This document shows, one piece after another, positions 6,568 through 13,822 of a DNA stretch of 15,462 bases. The stretch's first letter is position 1. The number at the start of each line of letters is the position of its first letter. Position numbers and translations under genes: made by a program. The notes below the pieces were generated by a model. The model had not been told where the DNA came from. It worked only from the letters and a program-made list of their open reading frames with translations, and ran no database searches. This DNA is from Rhizobiaceae bacterium (GTDB lineage Bacteria > Pseudomonadota > Alphaproteobacteria > Rhizobiales > Rhizobiaceae): assembly GCA_016793565.1 (NCBI GenBank), contig JAEUMA010000315.1:1-15462 (forward strand), read 5' to 3'.

Positions 6568-8037
6568 ATGCCGGCCATGAAGGAACTGGTAAAGGGGACC
6601 GACCGCTACCGCCACTTCATCAATGGCGAATGGGTCGATTCCACCATCAAGGAGTGGATCGAGGTCGAGAACCCGGCCACTGGCGCGGTCATCGCCTCGG
6701 TGCCCAGGGGCGGCGAGGACGACGCGGACCGTGCGCTGGTGGCCGCGCGGGCGGCCCAACCTGCATGGGAGGCGATGCCGCCGGTCACGCGCGGCCAGCT
6801 GCTGCGCGATCTCGCCAAGCTGATCCTGGAAAACCGCGAGCGGCTCGCCCGCATCGTCGTCGCCGAGCAGGGCAAGCCTATCCACGAGGCGCGCGGCGAG
6901 ATCGAAGGCGCCGCGCTGTACCTCACCTATGCCGCCGAGGAGGCGCGCCGCATCACCGGCGACATCATTCCGTCCGATATGCCGGACGAGCAGATCTGGA
7001 TCCAGCGTGTCGCGCACGGTGTGGTCGTCGGCATCACTGCGTGGAACTACCCGGCGGCGCTGATGTGCCGAAAGATGGGACCGGCACTGATCGCCGGCAA
7101 CACCATCGTCATCAAGTCGCACGAGGGCACGCCGCTGTCGGCGCTCGAGATCGCGCAGCTTTCCGCGCAGGCCGGCTTTCCGGCCGGTGTGATCAACGTC
7201 GTCAGCGGCACCGGCGAAAGCCTGGGCGCGGCGCTGGTGCGCCATCCCATTCCTCGCCTCATCACGCTCACCGGCAGCGTGCGCGCGGGCAAGGAGATCT
7301 TCCGTGCCGCGGCCGACGACCTGAAGCTTCTGCGGCTGGAACTGGGTGGCAAGGCCCCGTTCGTGGTGGCGGAAGACGCTGACATCGGCGCGGCCGTTCG
7401 CGCGGCCGTACTGTCGCGCTTCGAGAATTGCGGCCAGATCTGCATCTGCAACGAACGCATGTACGTTCACCGCCGCGTCGCCGACGAGTTTCTGGAAAAA
7501 TTCACCCGCGCGGTGAAGGCGCTGAAGGTCGGCGACCCGACCACGATGGTGGATGTCGGACCGAAGTTCAGCGGTCTGGAGCTCGACAAGGTCGACCGTA
7601 TGGTCGACGCGGCCCGCGAGGCCGGCGCGGAGATCCTCACCGGCGGCCGTCGCCTGACCGAAGGCGATTTCGCGCGCGGCCACTGGTACGAGCCGACAGT
7701 GCTGACGGTCACCGACAACCAGATGCGCATCATGCAGGACGAGGTATTCGGCCCCGTCGTTCCGGTGATGACGGTCGGGGACTTCGATGAGGGCCTGCGG
7801 CTGGCGAACGAATCCCGCTACGGCCTTTCCGCCTACGTCTTCACCAAGGACATGCGCCGCGTGATGCGACTGGTGCGGGAATTGAGGTTCGGCGAGATCT
7901 ACGTCAACCGTCCGGGCGGCGACGCGGTCCACGCGCACCATGCCGGCATCCGGGACAGCGGCGTGGGTGGCGAGGACGGCAAATACGGTCTCGACGCCTA
8001 TTTCCAGAAAAAGACGATCTACGTGAACTACGCCTGA
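6568..8037 (+). CDS. NAD(P)-dependent aldehyde dehydrogenase, AldA (lactaldehyde/glycolaldehyde dehydrogenase)-like
   Basis: This complete 489-residue aldehyde dehydrogenase has N160 in TAWNYP, E258 in LELGGKAP and the nucleophile C292 in NCGQIC. The cofactor loop reads TGSVRAGK. The C292 segment continues CICNERMYV, close to the CNCAERVYV of E. coli AldA, and the C-terminal part (GEIYVNR, then HAHHAGIRDSG) also follows AldA. AldA-type enzymes oxidise lactaldehyde or glycolaldehyde, which are products of 2-keto-3-deoxy acid cleavage by DapA-family aldolases such as the one encoded at 2505-3512. The cofactor lysine motif is K183-SHE instead of KPSE, a variant whose effect on NAD versus NADP choice is unclear. 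It sits 27 nt after dctM. ATG 6577 is an alternative start three codons downstream. Alpha-ketoglutarate semialdehyde or succinate semialdehyde are other possible substrates. Confidence 0.92.
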   Translation: MPAMKELVKGTDRYRHFINGEWVDSTIKEWIEVENPATGAVIASVPRGGEDDADRALVAARAAQPAWEAMPPVTRGQLLRDLAKLILENRERLARIVVAEQGKPIHEARGEIEGAALYLTYAAEEARRITGDIIPSDMPDEQIWIQRVAHGVVVGITAWNYPAALMCRKMGPALIAGNTIVIKSHEGTPLSALEIAQLSAQAGFPAGVINVVSGTGESLGAALVRHPIPRLITLTGSVRAGKEIFRAAADDLKLLRLELGGKAPFVVAEDADIGAAVRAAVLSRFENCGQICICNERMYVHRRVADEFLEKFTRAVKALKVGDPTTMVDVGPKFSGLELDKVDRMVDAAREAGAEILTGGRRLTEGDFARGHWYEPTVLTVTDNQMRIMQDEVFGPVVPVMTVGDFDEGLRLANESRYGLSAYVFTKDMRRVMRLVRELRFGEIYVNRPGGDAVHAHHAGIRDSGVGGEDGKYGLDAYFQKKTIYVNYA

Positions 8038-8090
8038 GCGCCTCGGCTCGCATTGCTTGCACCGTCCGCTACCCGTAGAACTCGCGGCGC

Positions 8091-9110
8091 ATGGCGGACG
8101 GGATCGGTCTTGGCGAACAGCTGCGGAGGGGCGGGTTCTTCCTGCCCGCGCCGCGGCATCCGACCGTCGTTCTAGCCGGTAAGGTCGATGAGATCGCGGT
8201 GCTTTACGGCGGAGTGGATGCGGCGTTGCGCCGCCGCCCCGGCTATCGGCTCGTTCTGGCCGTGCAGCCAGCGGATATCCAGCAAGTGCGACGGCGTTAC
8301 ACCCACGAGATGGTGCTGGCCGAGCCGTTTCGTGCGGCACGCGAACGCTGGTCGAGAGGCCTCGACGTCCGCGCGGTCGTCGGGCGTCTTCCGATCGCGG
8401 ACGGAGTGCCATCGCCCGCCGCCGTGCTCGAACGTCTGCCGCCGGTCGCTGAAATTCCCGCGCCTGGACGCGAAAGCCTGCTGTTCGGTCTCATCCGGCG
8501 ATGGCGGATCGGCACGCTCGCCGAGTTGAGACGAAGGCTGGGCGCGCCGCACACCATCGTCTGCCTGGGCAACGGGCCTTCATCGGAAGACAAGCGGCTC
8601 GCCGGCTTCGGCGGCGCGGCACTCTTCCGCGTCAACTGGAACTACCTGCGCCGCGATCCGACAGCGATCCCGGATGCGGTCTTCACCGCCGATCCGGACC
8701 TTCCCCCACGCGGCCGTCGGCCGATGCTGGTGTTCCCGACGACGGCGGCCGGCCGCCCGATCCTGGAGCGGCATGCGATGCGGTTCAGGTGGCCCGCTTC
8801 GGGATTCGTCTTTCTCGACGATTTGGACCCGCCGCCGGCCGACCTCTCCGGACCGCTCATTCCGACCAACGGAGCTCTGATGATTGCGGTCGCGGCAGCA
8901 CTCGGTCCGCAACGTATGGTCATCGCCGGCATCGATCTCTACCGGCATGCCGCCGGCCGCTACCCCGGCGAAGCGAACGCCGTGGACGGTTACGCGAGGG
9001 GACACAGTCTGGACGTCGATCTCGCGTTGATTCGCTCCGCGCTCGCCGGCTTCGGCGGCGAAGTGGTCAACCTCAGCGACAATCTTCGGTTCGCTCTCGA
9101 TGGCAAATGA
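8091..9110 (+). CDS. GT42 (CstII-type) sialyltransferase-like protein with an N-terminal extension domain
   Basis: This 339-residue protein has two parts. Residues about 155-339 line up by eye with GT42 sialyltransferases: LGNGPS (N161), FRVNWNYL (R180, N182), a TNGALMIAVAAALG block starting at T259, AGIDLY (Y284) with Y291, and RGHSLDVD with H305. From memory these match CstII GNGPS, FRCNQF, the TSG block, SGIDFY with Y156/Y162, and GHSKNTD with catalytic H188. N260 replaces CstII S132. Residues 20-130 look like a Rossmann-type domain, weakly reminiscent of Kdo-transferase N-terminal domains. No signal peptide or membrane segment is evident. It follows the aldehyde dehydrogenase by 53 nt on the same strand, with only a weak ribosome binding site, and ends 3 nt before the convergent gntR stop. 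A nonulosonate or other sugar transferase, or a non-catalytic relative (MptE/DUF115-like fold), are the options. Confidence 0.75.
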   Translation: MADGIGLGEQLRRGGFFLPAPRHPTVVLAGKVDEIAVLYGGVDAALRRRPGYRLVLAVQPADIQQVRRRYTHEMVLAEPFRAARERWSRGLDVRAVVGRLPIADGVPSPAAVLERLPPVAEIPAPGRESLLFGLIRRWRIGTLAELRRRLGAPHTIVCLGNGPSSEDKRLAGFGGAALFRVNWNYLRRDPTAIPDAVFTADPDLPPRGRRPMLVFPTTAAGRPILERHAMRFRWPASGFVFLDDLDPPPADLSGPLIPTNGALMIAVAAALGPQRMVIAGIDLYRHAAGRYPGEANAVDGYARGHSLDVDLALIRSALAGFGGEVVNLSDNLRFALDGK

Positions 9111-9113
9111 GCG

Positions 9114-9815
9114 TCAGGAAGCCTTTTCGCGGACAACGCGGGCACGCCCGCCCTGCTTCAGCAGTTCCGCGAGCAGATGCACCTCGGCATCGTTGTGGCT
9201 GCGCGCCAGCCGCTCGGCGCGGTCGGCATCGCGCGCGATGACCGCGTCCACCAGCGCCTTGTGCTCCGAGATCAGCCCATCATAGTCGTTGGGCAGGAAG
9301 CCGGACTGAACCATATGGAACCGCACCTGCTGGACGATGAAGCGATGCTGCTCGGCCAGCCGCTTGTGGCGTGCCAGTTCCACGATCGCGCTGTGCAGGC
9401 CGAAGTCAATGTCGGTGGCGTCGCGGAAGCGGCCCTCGCGGATGGCTGCGAGCAATTCGTCCACCATGGCACGCAGCCGTTCGCCATCGGCCTCGGTGAC
9501 GTTGTTGACGGCCAGACGTGCGCCCAAACCCTCCATCGCACCGCGAAGGGTGTAGATCTCCCACGCATCGACGGTGGATGTGTCGGAGACTTCCCACCGC
9601 GTGAAGGCCACCTGCTGCACCAGCCCCTCATTGGCAAGCTGCGCCAGCGCCGAGCGCACCGTGCCGCGGCTGACCTCCAGTTCCTCGGAAAGCTGTGTTT
9701 CCAGCAGCCTTTCGCCGGCCGGCAGGACGCCTTCCAGGATGTGCGAGCGAATCTGGTCGGCCGCCCGCCGATCGAGCAGCCGCTTTTCCGATTTGAGACT
9801 CGCCAGCTTCGCCAT
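9114..9815 (-). CDS. GntR-family transcriptional regulator, FadR subfamily (FCD domain)
   Basis: The 233-residue regulator has an N-terminal winged helix-turn-helix (about 14-80; PAGERLLETQLSEELEVSRG is the typical recognition region) and a C-terminal all-helical FCD domain (about 95-220). The FCD metal/ligand residues are visible as D and H in DIDFGLH, H in SEHKALVDAV and H in RSHNDAEVH. Family members bind organic or sugar acids and usually repress neighbouring catabolic genes. It is divergent from the uxaA-like gene, and the 185-bp region between them holds two exact copies of ATTGCTGACAAT, the likely operator. A third near copy lies at the dapA-like/dctP promoter. The ATG at 9815 is preferred over the ATG at 9905 because the longer form would add 30 residues that run across the promoter and one operator copy. 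An AAGGAAAG sequence lies about 12-15 nt upstream. Confidence 0.92.
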   Translation of the reverse strand: MAKLASLKSEKRLLDRRAADQIRSHILEGVLPAGERLLETQLSEELEVSRGTVRSALAQLANEGLVQQVAFTRWEVSDTSTVDAWEIYTLRGAMEGLGARLAVNNVTEADGERLRAMVDELLAAIREGRFRDATDIDFGLHSAIVELARHKRLAEQHRFIVQQVRFHMVQSGFLPNDYDGLISEHKALVDAVIARDADRAERLARSHNDAEVHLLAELLKQGGRARVVREKAS

Positions 9816-9841
9816 GATCGACTCATGCTTTCCTTGCGCCC

Positions 9842-9870
9842 TACATAGGCCCGCCTCCCCAACGGCGCAA
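9842..9870 (-). promoter_or_regulatory. candidate sigma-70 promoter of the gntR gene
   Basis: On the minus strand TTGCGC (9865-9870) and TATGTA (9842-9847) are separated by 17 bp, in the correct direction for gntR. The first operator copy begins four bases upstream of the -35. Confidence 0.4.
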
Positions 9871-9874
9871 CGCA

Positions 9875-9886
9875 ATTGCTGACAAT
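9875..9886. promoter_or_regulatory. candidate GntR operator, copy 1
   Basis: ATTGCTGACAAT has perfect ATTG/CAAT arms around CTGA and is repeated exactly at 9950-9961. It lies in the gntR/uxaA-like intergenic region, on the gntR side, which fits autoregulation. Confidence 0.6.
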
Positions 9887-9949
9887 TAACGACGTTTGGC
9901 GACACGGTTCGGCCCGCACGCTTGGTCCAGCGAAGAAAATGTTTTGCTG

Positions 9950-9961
9950 ATTGCTGACAAT
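9950..9961. promoter_or_regulatory. candidate GntR operator, copy 2
   Basis: This is the second exact ATTGCTGACAAT, 75 bp (about seven helical turns) from copy 1. It overlaps a possible -35 (CTGACA, 9954-9959) for the uxaA-like gene and ends 39 bp before the uxaA-like start codon. Confidence 0.6.
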
Positions 9962-9989
9962 CCTGCGGAACTGTGTTTGATACGCTTGC

Positions 9990-9994
9990 AGGAG
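9990..9994 (+). promoter_or_regulatory. ribosome binding site deciding the uxaA-like start
   Basis: AGGAG lies six bases before the ATG at 10001. It fixes the start there rather than at 9896, which would run the coding region through operator copy 2. Confidence 0.75.
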
Positions 9995-10000
9995 CGTGCG

Positions 10001-11533
10001 ATGGCCGAGTCGAAGCCGACCGTACTGGAACTCAAGGCCGGCGACGAAGTCGCCGTGGCCCTGCGCGACATATGCGCCGGCGAGTCCGTGCAGCCCTTCG
10101 GCATCAAGGCCGCTGCCGCCGTTCCCTTCGGCCACAAGATCGCGCTTCATGCGCTCGCCCCGGGCGATATCATCCACCGCCTCGGCCAACCGATCGGCGT
10201 CGCGACGGCAGCGATACAGCCGGGCGAGCATGTCCATCTTCACAATATGGGCTTCGAGGCGTCCATGGCCGGCCGCGCCATCGGCGCACGCCTTTCCAAC
10301 ACGGGCGCGCGCATGCCCGGGCCTCTGCCGACCTTCGACGGCTTTGTCCGCGCCGACGGCAAAGTCGGCACGCGCAATTATGTTGGCGTGCTGACTTCGG
10401 TGAACTGCTCGGCGCTGGTGGCGCGCATGATCGCCGACCATTTCCGCGACGCCTCGCGCCTCGCACCTTACCCGGGTGTCGACGGGGTCGTCGCGCTCAC
10501 CCACAAATCGGGCTGCAGCGTGGCCGACGGCTCGGCCTCCATGCGCATGCTGCGGCGGACGCTCGGCGGATATGCAAGGCATCCGAATTTCTCCGGCGTG
10601 CTGATGGTCGGCCTCGGCTGCGAGGACAACCAGATCGACCAGTTGGTGGAGGAGGAAGGCCTGCTGCTGGGCGACGACCTCCGCAAGCTGGTGATGCAGG
10701 AGACCGGCGGCACGAGAACGAGCGTGGCGCGCGGCATCGAGCAGGTCGAGGCCATGCTGGAGAAGGCCGCGCAATGCGCGAGACAGCCGGTTCCGGCGAG
10801 CGAGATGATGGTCGGCCTGCAATGCGGCGGTTCGGACAGCTTTTCCGGCATCTCCGCCAATCCGGCACTGGGCGCCGCGGTCGACCGGCTGGTCGCCTGC
10901 GGCGGTACCGCGATCCTTGCCGAGACGACGGAGATCTACGGCGCGGAAAACCTGCTGCTGGAGCGCGCCGTGAGCCCAGAGGTCGGCGAGCGCCTGATTG
11001 GCCTGCTGGAATGGTGGGAAGACTATACGAAGAACGAGCCGCAGGGCTTCGACAACAACCCCTCGCCCGGCAACAAGGCCGGCGGCCTGACCACCATCCT
11101 GGAGAAGTCGCTGGGCGCTGTTGCCAAGGGCGGTACCACCAATCTGGTCGAGGTCTACGGCTACGGGCAGCCTGTCGAGAAGCGCGGGCTCGTCTTCATG
11201 GATTCGCCCGGCTTCGACCCGATGTCGGCCACGGGACAAGTCGCGGGCGGCGCCAATCTGATCGCCTTCACGACTGGTCGCGGCTCCTGCTTTGGCTGCC
11301 GACCGGCGCCCTCGATCAAACTTGCGACCAATTCGGCCATGTTCCGCCGCATGGAAGAGGACATGGACATCAATTGCGGCCGGATCCTCGACGGTGAGCA
11401 GTCCATCGACGCCATGGGCGAGACCATCTTCCGCGAGATGCTGGCGGTCGCGTCCGGCAAGCCGACCAAAAGCGAATTGCTCGGCTACGGCGAGGATGAG
11501 TTTGCGCCGTGGCACGTCAACGCATGGCTTTAG
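10001..11533 (+). CDS. UxaA/GarD-family sugar-acid dehydratase (altronate/galactarate dehydratase-like)
   Basis: The 510-residue protein has the full two-part UxaA layout in one chain: an N-terminal SAF-type domain (about 1-85, with GESVQPFGIKAAAAVPFGHK and HVHLHNMGFE) joined to the large catalytic domain. Typical blocks are FDGFVRADGKVGTRNY, VLTSVNCSA, HKSGCS, GLGCEDNQ, LQCGGSDSFSGISANPALG and TEIYGAENLLLERA. The C-terminal cysteines in GRGSCFGC and DINCG are also typical. UxaA and GarD are metal-dependent enzymes that remove water from altronate or galactarate to give 2-keto-3-deoxy acids. The DapA-family lyase and aldehyde dehydrogenase nearby would fit downstream steps. Which sugar acid is used cannot be decided here. 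It leads a plus-strand unit with a tautomerase and HyuAB, an unusual setting for an ordinary altronate dehydratase. Confidence 0.88.
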   Translation: MAESKPTVLELKAGDEVAVALRDICAGESVQPFGIKAAAAVPFGHKIALHALAPGDIIHRLGQPIGVATAAIQPGEHVHLHNMGFEASMAGRAIGARLSNTGARMPGPLPTFDGFVRADGKVGTRNYVGVLTSVNCSALVARMIADHFRDASRLAPYPGVDGVVALTHKSGCSVADGSASMRMLRRTLGGYARHPNFSGVLMVGLGCEDNQIDQLVEEEGLLLGDDLRKLVMQETGGTRTSVARGIEQVEAMLEKAAQCARQPVPASEMMVGLQCGGSDSFSGISANPALGAAVDRLVACGGTAILAETTEIYGAENLLLERAVSPEVGERLIGLLEWWEDYTKNEPQGFDNNPSPGNKAGGLTTILEKSLGAVAKGGTTNLVEVYGYGQPVEKRGLVFMDSPGFDPMSATGQVAGGANLIAFTTGRGSCFGCRPAPSIKLATNSAMFRRMEEDMDINCGRILDGEQSIDAMGETIFREMLAVASGKPTKSELLGYGEDEFAPWHVNAWL

Positions 11534-11539
11534 AGGTAT

Positions 11540-11544
11540 AGGAG
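11540..11544 (+). promoter_or_regulatory. ribosome binding site of the small tautomerase gene
   Basis: AGGAG lies seven bases before the ATG at 11552. It supports this very short open reading frame as a real gene within the operon. Confidence 0.6.
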
Positions 11545-11551
11545 AACCGAG

Positions 11552-11737
11552 ATGCCAACGATCAGCGTGAAACTGCTCAAGGGACGCAGCGTGGAGCAGA
11601 AGCGCGAATATGCGGAGGTGGTTACGCGCGAGACGGCACGCATCCTGAAATGCTCGCCGGAAGCCGTCGACATCATCTTCGAGGACGTCGAAAGGCACGA
11701 CTGGGCGCATGGCGGTAAGCTGACCTCGGACAGCTGA
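11552..11737 (+). CDS. 4-oxalocrotonate tautomerase family protein
   Basis: This 61-codon gene encodes a small tautomerase-superfamily subunit of typical size. Once the initiator Met is removed, Pro1 is the N-terminus, the catalytic base of the family; R11 in KGRSVEQKR is kept. Position 39 is Asp instead of the substrate-binding Arg, and position 50 is Trp instead of Phe (ERHDWAHGGK compared with KGHFGIGGE in 4-OT, from memory). A classic 4-oxalocrotonate tautomerase is therefore unlikely; keto-enol conversion of another 2-oxo or unsaturated acid, or a dehalogenase/hydratase-like side activity, is possible. It lies 18 nt after the uxaA-like stop and 6 nt before hyuA, so its substrate is probably an intermediate between those enzymes. 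Confidence 0.85.
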   Translation: MPTISVKLLKGRSVEQKREYAEVVTRETARILKCSPEAVDIIFEDVERHDWAHGGKLTSDS

Positions 11738-11743
11738 CGCTCA

Positions 11744-13822
11744 GTGATGACCCGTACTGCCCGGCTCAGCGTCGACATCGGCGGCACCTTCACGGATCTC
11801 GTTCTGCTGAGGAGCGACGGCGCGACCTTTTCCGGCAAGGTCAGTTCCACGCCGGCCGCGCCCGAGGATGCGATGGTGACGGGCATGGCCGAGGTGCTGG
11901 CGGCGGCCGGCCTCGCACCCGGCGACCTCAGCGAAGTGCTGCACGGAACCACGGTCGGGTCGAACACGCTGCTGCAGAAACTCGGCGCGCGCACCGGGCT
12001 GATCACCACCAGGGGATTTCGCGACGTTCTGGAGATCGGCCGGCTGCGCACGCCGGGCATGTTCGACCTCACCTGGGACAAGCCCGAGCCGCTGGTCACG
12101 CGGCGCTACCGGATGGAGGTCGCCGAGCGCACGCTGGCCGACGGCACCGTGTCCGTACCGGTCGATGCGGAGGAGGTTCGCGCCGCCGGCGCCTTCCTGT
12201 CGGACGAAGGTATCGAGTCGGTCGCCATCTGCTTCCTGAATTCCTATCGCAACCCGCACAACGAACGCATTGCCGCCAAGGTGCTCGCAGAAGCGTTTCC
12301 GCACCTCGCGGTAACCGCCTCGGTCGACGTACTTCCGGAGTCCGGCGAATACGAGCGAACCTCCACCGCCGCCGTCAACGCCTATGTGCTGCCGCCGCTG
12401 CGCGGCTATCTCTCGCGCCTGGAAGCCAAGCTGCGCGCGGCAGGCGTGACGGCGCCGTTGCTCATCGGCAATTCGAACGGCGGCCTGTCCTCGTCCGAGA
12501 CGGCGCAGCGCAAGCCGGTGTTCTTCATCTCGTCCGGGCGTTCGTCGGGGGCAGCCGGAGCTGCGCGGCTCGGGGCGGCTCTCGGCGAGCAGAATCTCGT
12601 CGCCTTCGACATGGGTGGCACCACCGCCTCCGCGGCGCTGGTGCATCGCGGCGTGCTCAGCCGCACCCACGAATACGAATTCCGAGCCGGTATGTCGGTC
12701 CCCTCGCGCTTTATCAAGGCCGGCGGCTACATGATGCGCGTGCCGACGGTCGACGTGGCGGAGGTCGGCAACGGTGCCGGCTCGATCGCCGCGATCGATG
12801 CGGCAGGCCTGCTGACGGTCGGTCCGATCTCCGCCGGCGCTGATCCCGGCCCGGTCTGCTACGGCGCCGGCGGTACGCGCCCGACCGTCACCGACGCCAA
12901 CGTCGTGCTCGGGTACTTGCCCGCCCAGCTCGCCGGCGGTGCGATGGCGCTCGACATCGCCGCCGCCCGGAACGCCATTGACCGCGTTCTGGCCGAGCCG
13001 CTGGGGCTCTCGGTGGAAGCGGCCGCGTCGGGCGTGCGCGAGATCGCCAACGCCAACATGGTGCGCGCGATCCGCGCCGTGACTGTGGAACGCGGGCTCG
13101 ACCCGCGCGACCTGACGCTGCTGGCCTTCGGCGGCTCCGGGCCGGTACACGCCTGCGACCTCGCCGCCACGCTGGGCATTTCCCGCGTGGTCTTTCCGCC
13201 GGCGCCCGGCGTGTTCACCGCCATGGGCATGCTGGCCGGCCATGTCGAGCACCACGAACTTCGCCCGGCACAGGCGCCGCTGGACTGCCTCGATCCCGGC
13301 CTCGTCGCATCGCTGCGCCAGGAGATGCGGGAAGCGGCCACGGCCGCGCTTGAGGCGCAGGGCTACGCAGCCGACACACTGCGCTTCGCGGACCAGATCG
13401 ACCTTAGGCTGGAGGGGCAGGACGCCTCCCTGCCCATCCCCTTCGACGGAACACTGGACCCGGCCAGGCTGCGGCGGGCGTTTCTCGAGGCCTATCGCGA
13501 CACCTACGGCTACATGCCCTCGGATGCCGTCGAGGCCGTTGCCCTGCGGCTGCATGCCACCGCGCACGCCGCCGCGCCGCTGGATTTTACTGCTTTGCGT
13601 CCGGCCACATCCCGTGCCGAAGCCCAAAGCGCCCGGCGCGTGGTCCATTTCAGCCGCGACCATTCGGTCGAAACGCCGATACTGCCGCGCGAAGCGGTGA
13701 CACGGGAAATGGCCGGCCCGCTCGTCATAGAGGGCGCGGATACTACCATCGTCATACCGCCCAAGGCGCGCGTGGAGCCCAACGCCACCGGCAGCCTCGT
13801 CGCCACCCTGGAGACCCGGTGA
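11744..13822 (+). CDS. hyuA: hydantoinase/oxoprolinase family protein, subunit A (HyuA)
   Basis: The 692 residues match a complete HyuA subunit. The N-terminal Hydant_A_N domain has the ATP-binding DIGGTFTD at 11-18 and a second phosphate motif, FDMGGTTA, at 288-295. The GPISAGADPGPVCYG and TVTDANVVLGYL blocks are characteristic, as is FGGSGPVHACDLA. Family members use ATP to open cyclic amides (5-oxoprolinase, N-methylhydantoinase, caprolactamase) or to carboxylate ketones (acetone and acetophenone carboxylases). Subunit A carries the ATP-dependent activation and works with subunit B, encoded immediately downstream. The start may be GTG 11744 or ATG 11747; neither has a strong ribosome binding site, and coupling to the tautomerase stop 6 nt upstream is likely. 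The substrate is unknown; no amide-forming enzyme is nearby. Confidence 0.92.
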   Translation: MMTRTARLSVDIGGTFTDLVLLRSDGATFSGKVSSTPAAPEDAMVTGMAEVLAAAGLAPGDLSEVLHGTTVGSNTLLQKLGARTGLITTRGFRDVLEIGRLRTPGMFDLTWDKPEPLVTRRYRMEVAERTLADGTVSVPVDAEEVRAAGAFLSDEGIESVAICFLNSYRNPHNERIAAKVLAEAFPHLAVTASVDVLPESGEYERTSTAAVNAYVLPPLRGYLSRLEAKLRAAGVTAPLLIGNSNGGLSSSETAQRKPVFFISSGRSSGAAGAARLGAALGEQNLVAFDMGGTTASAALVHRGVLSRTHEYEFRAGMSVPSRFIKAGGYMMRVPTVDVAEVGNGAGSIAAIDAAGLLTVGPISAGADPGPVCYGAGGTRPTVTDANVVLGYLPAQLAGGAMALDIAAARNAIDRVLAEPLGLSVEAAASGVREIANANMVRAIRAVTVERGLDPRDLTLLAFGGSGPVHACDLAATLGISRVVFPPAPGVFTAMGMLAGHVEHHELRPAQAPLDCLDPGLVASLRQEMREAATAALEAQGYAADTLRFADQIDLRLEGQDASLPIPFDGTLDPARLRRAFLEAYRDTYGYMPSDAVEAVALRLHATAHAAAPLDFTALRPATSRAEAQSARRVVHFSRDHSVETPILPREAVTREMAGPLVIEGADTTIVIPPKARVEPNATGSLVATLETR

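Noticed and set aside
2505..8037. A hydroxyproline pathway (DapA-family deaminase plus semialdehyde dehydrogenase)
   Set aside because: No proline racemase/epimerase or D-hydroxyproline oxidase is visible, and the aldehyde dehydrogenase resembles AldA.
5689..8412. A 907-codon open frame on the minus strand opposite dctM and the aldehyde dehydrogenase
   Set aside because: It is antisense to two genes with intact catalytic motifs, has low-complexity R/D/H/G-rich composition and no recognisable domain. Such frames are common in GC-rich DNA.
9272..11710. An 812-codon minus-strand open frame opposite the uxaA-like gene
   Set aside because: It crosses the gntR/uxaA promoter region, overlaps gntR in another frame and shows no protein family motifs; it is a shadow.
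11741..13663. A 640-codon minus-strand frame opposite hyuA
   Set aside because: HyuA on the plus strand has clear ATP-binding motifs over the same DNA; the antisense frame has none.
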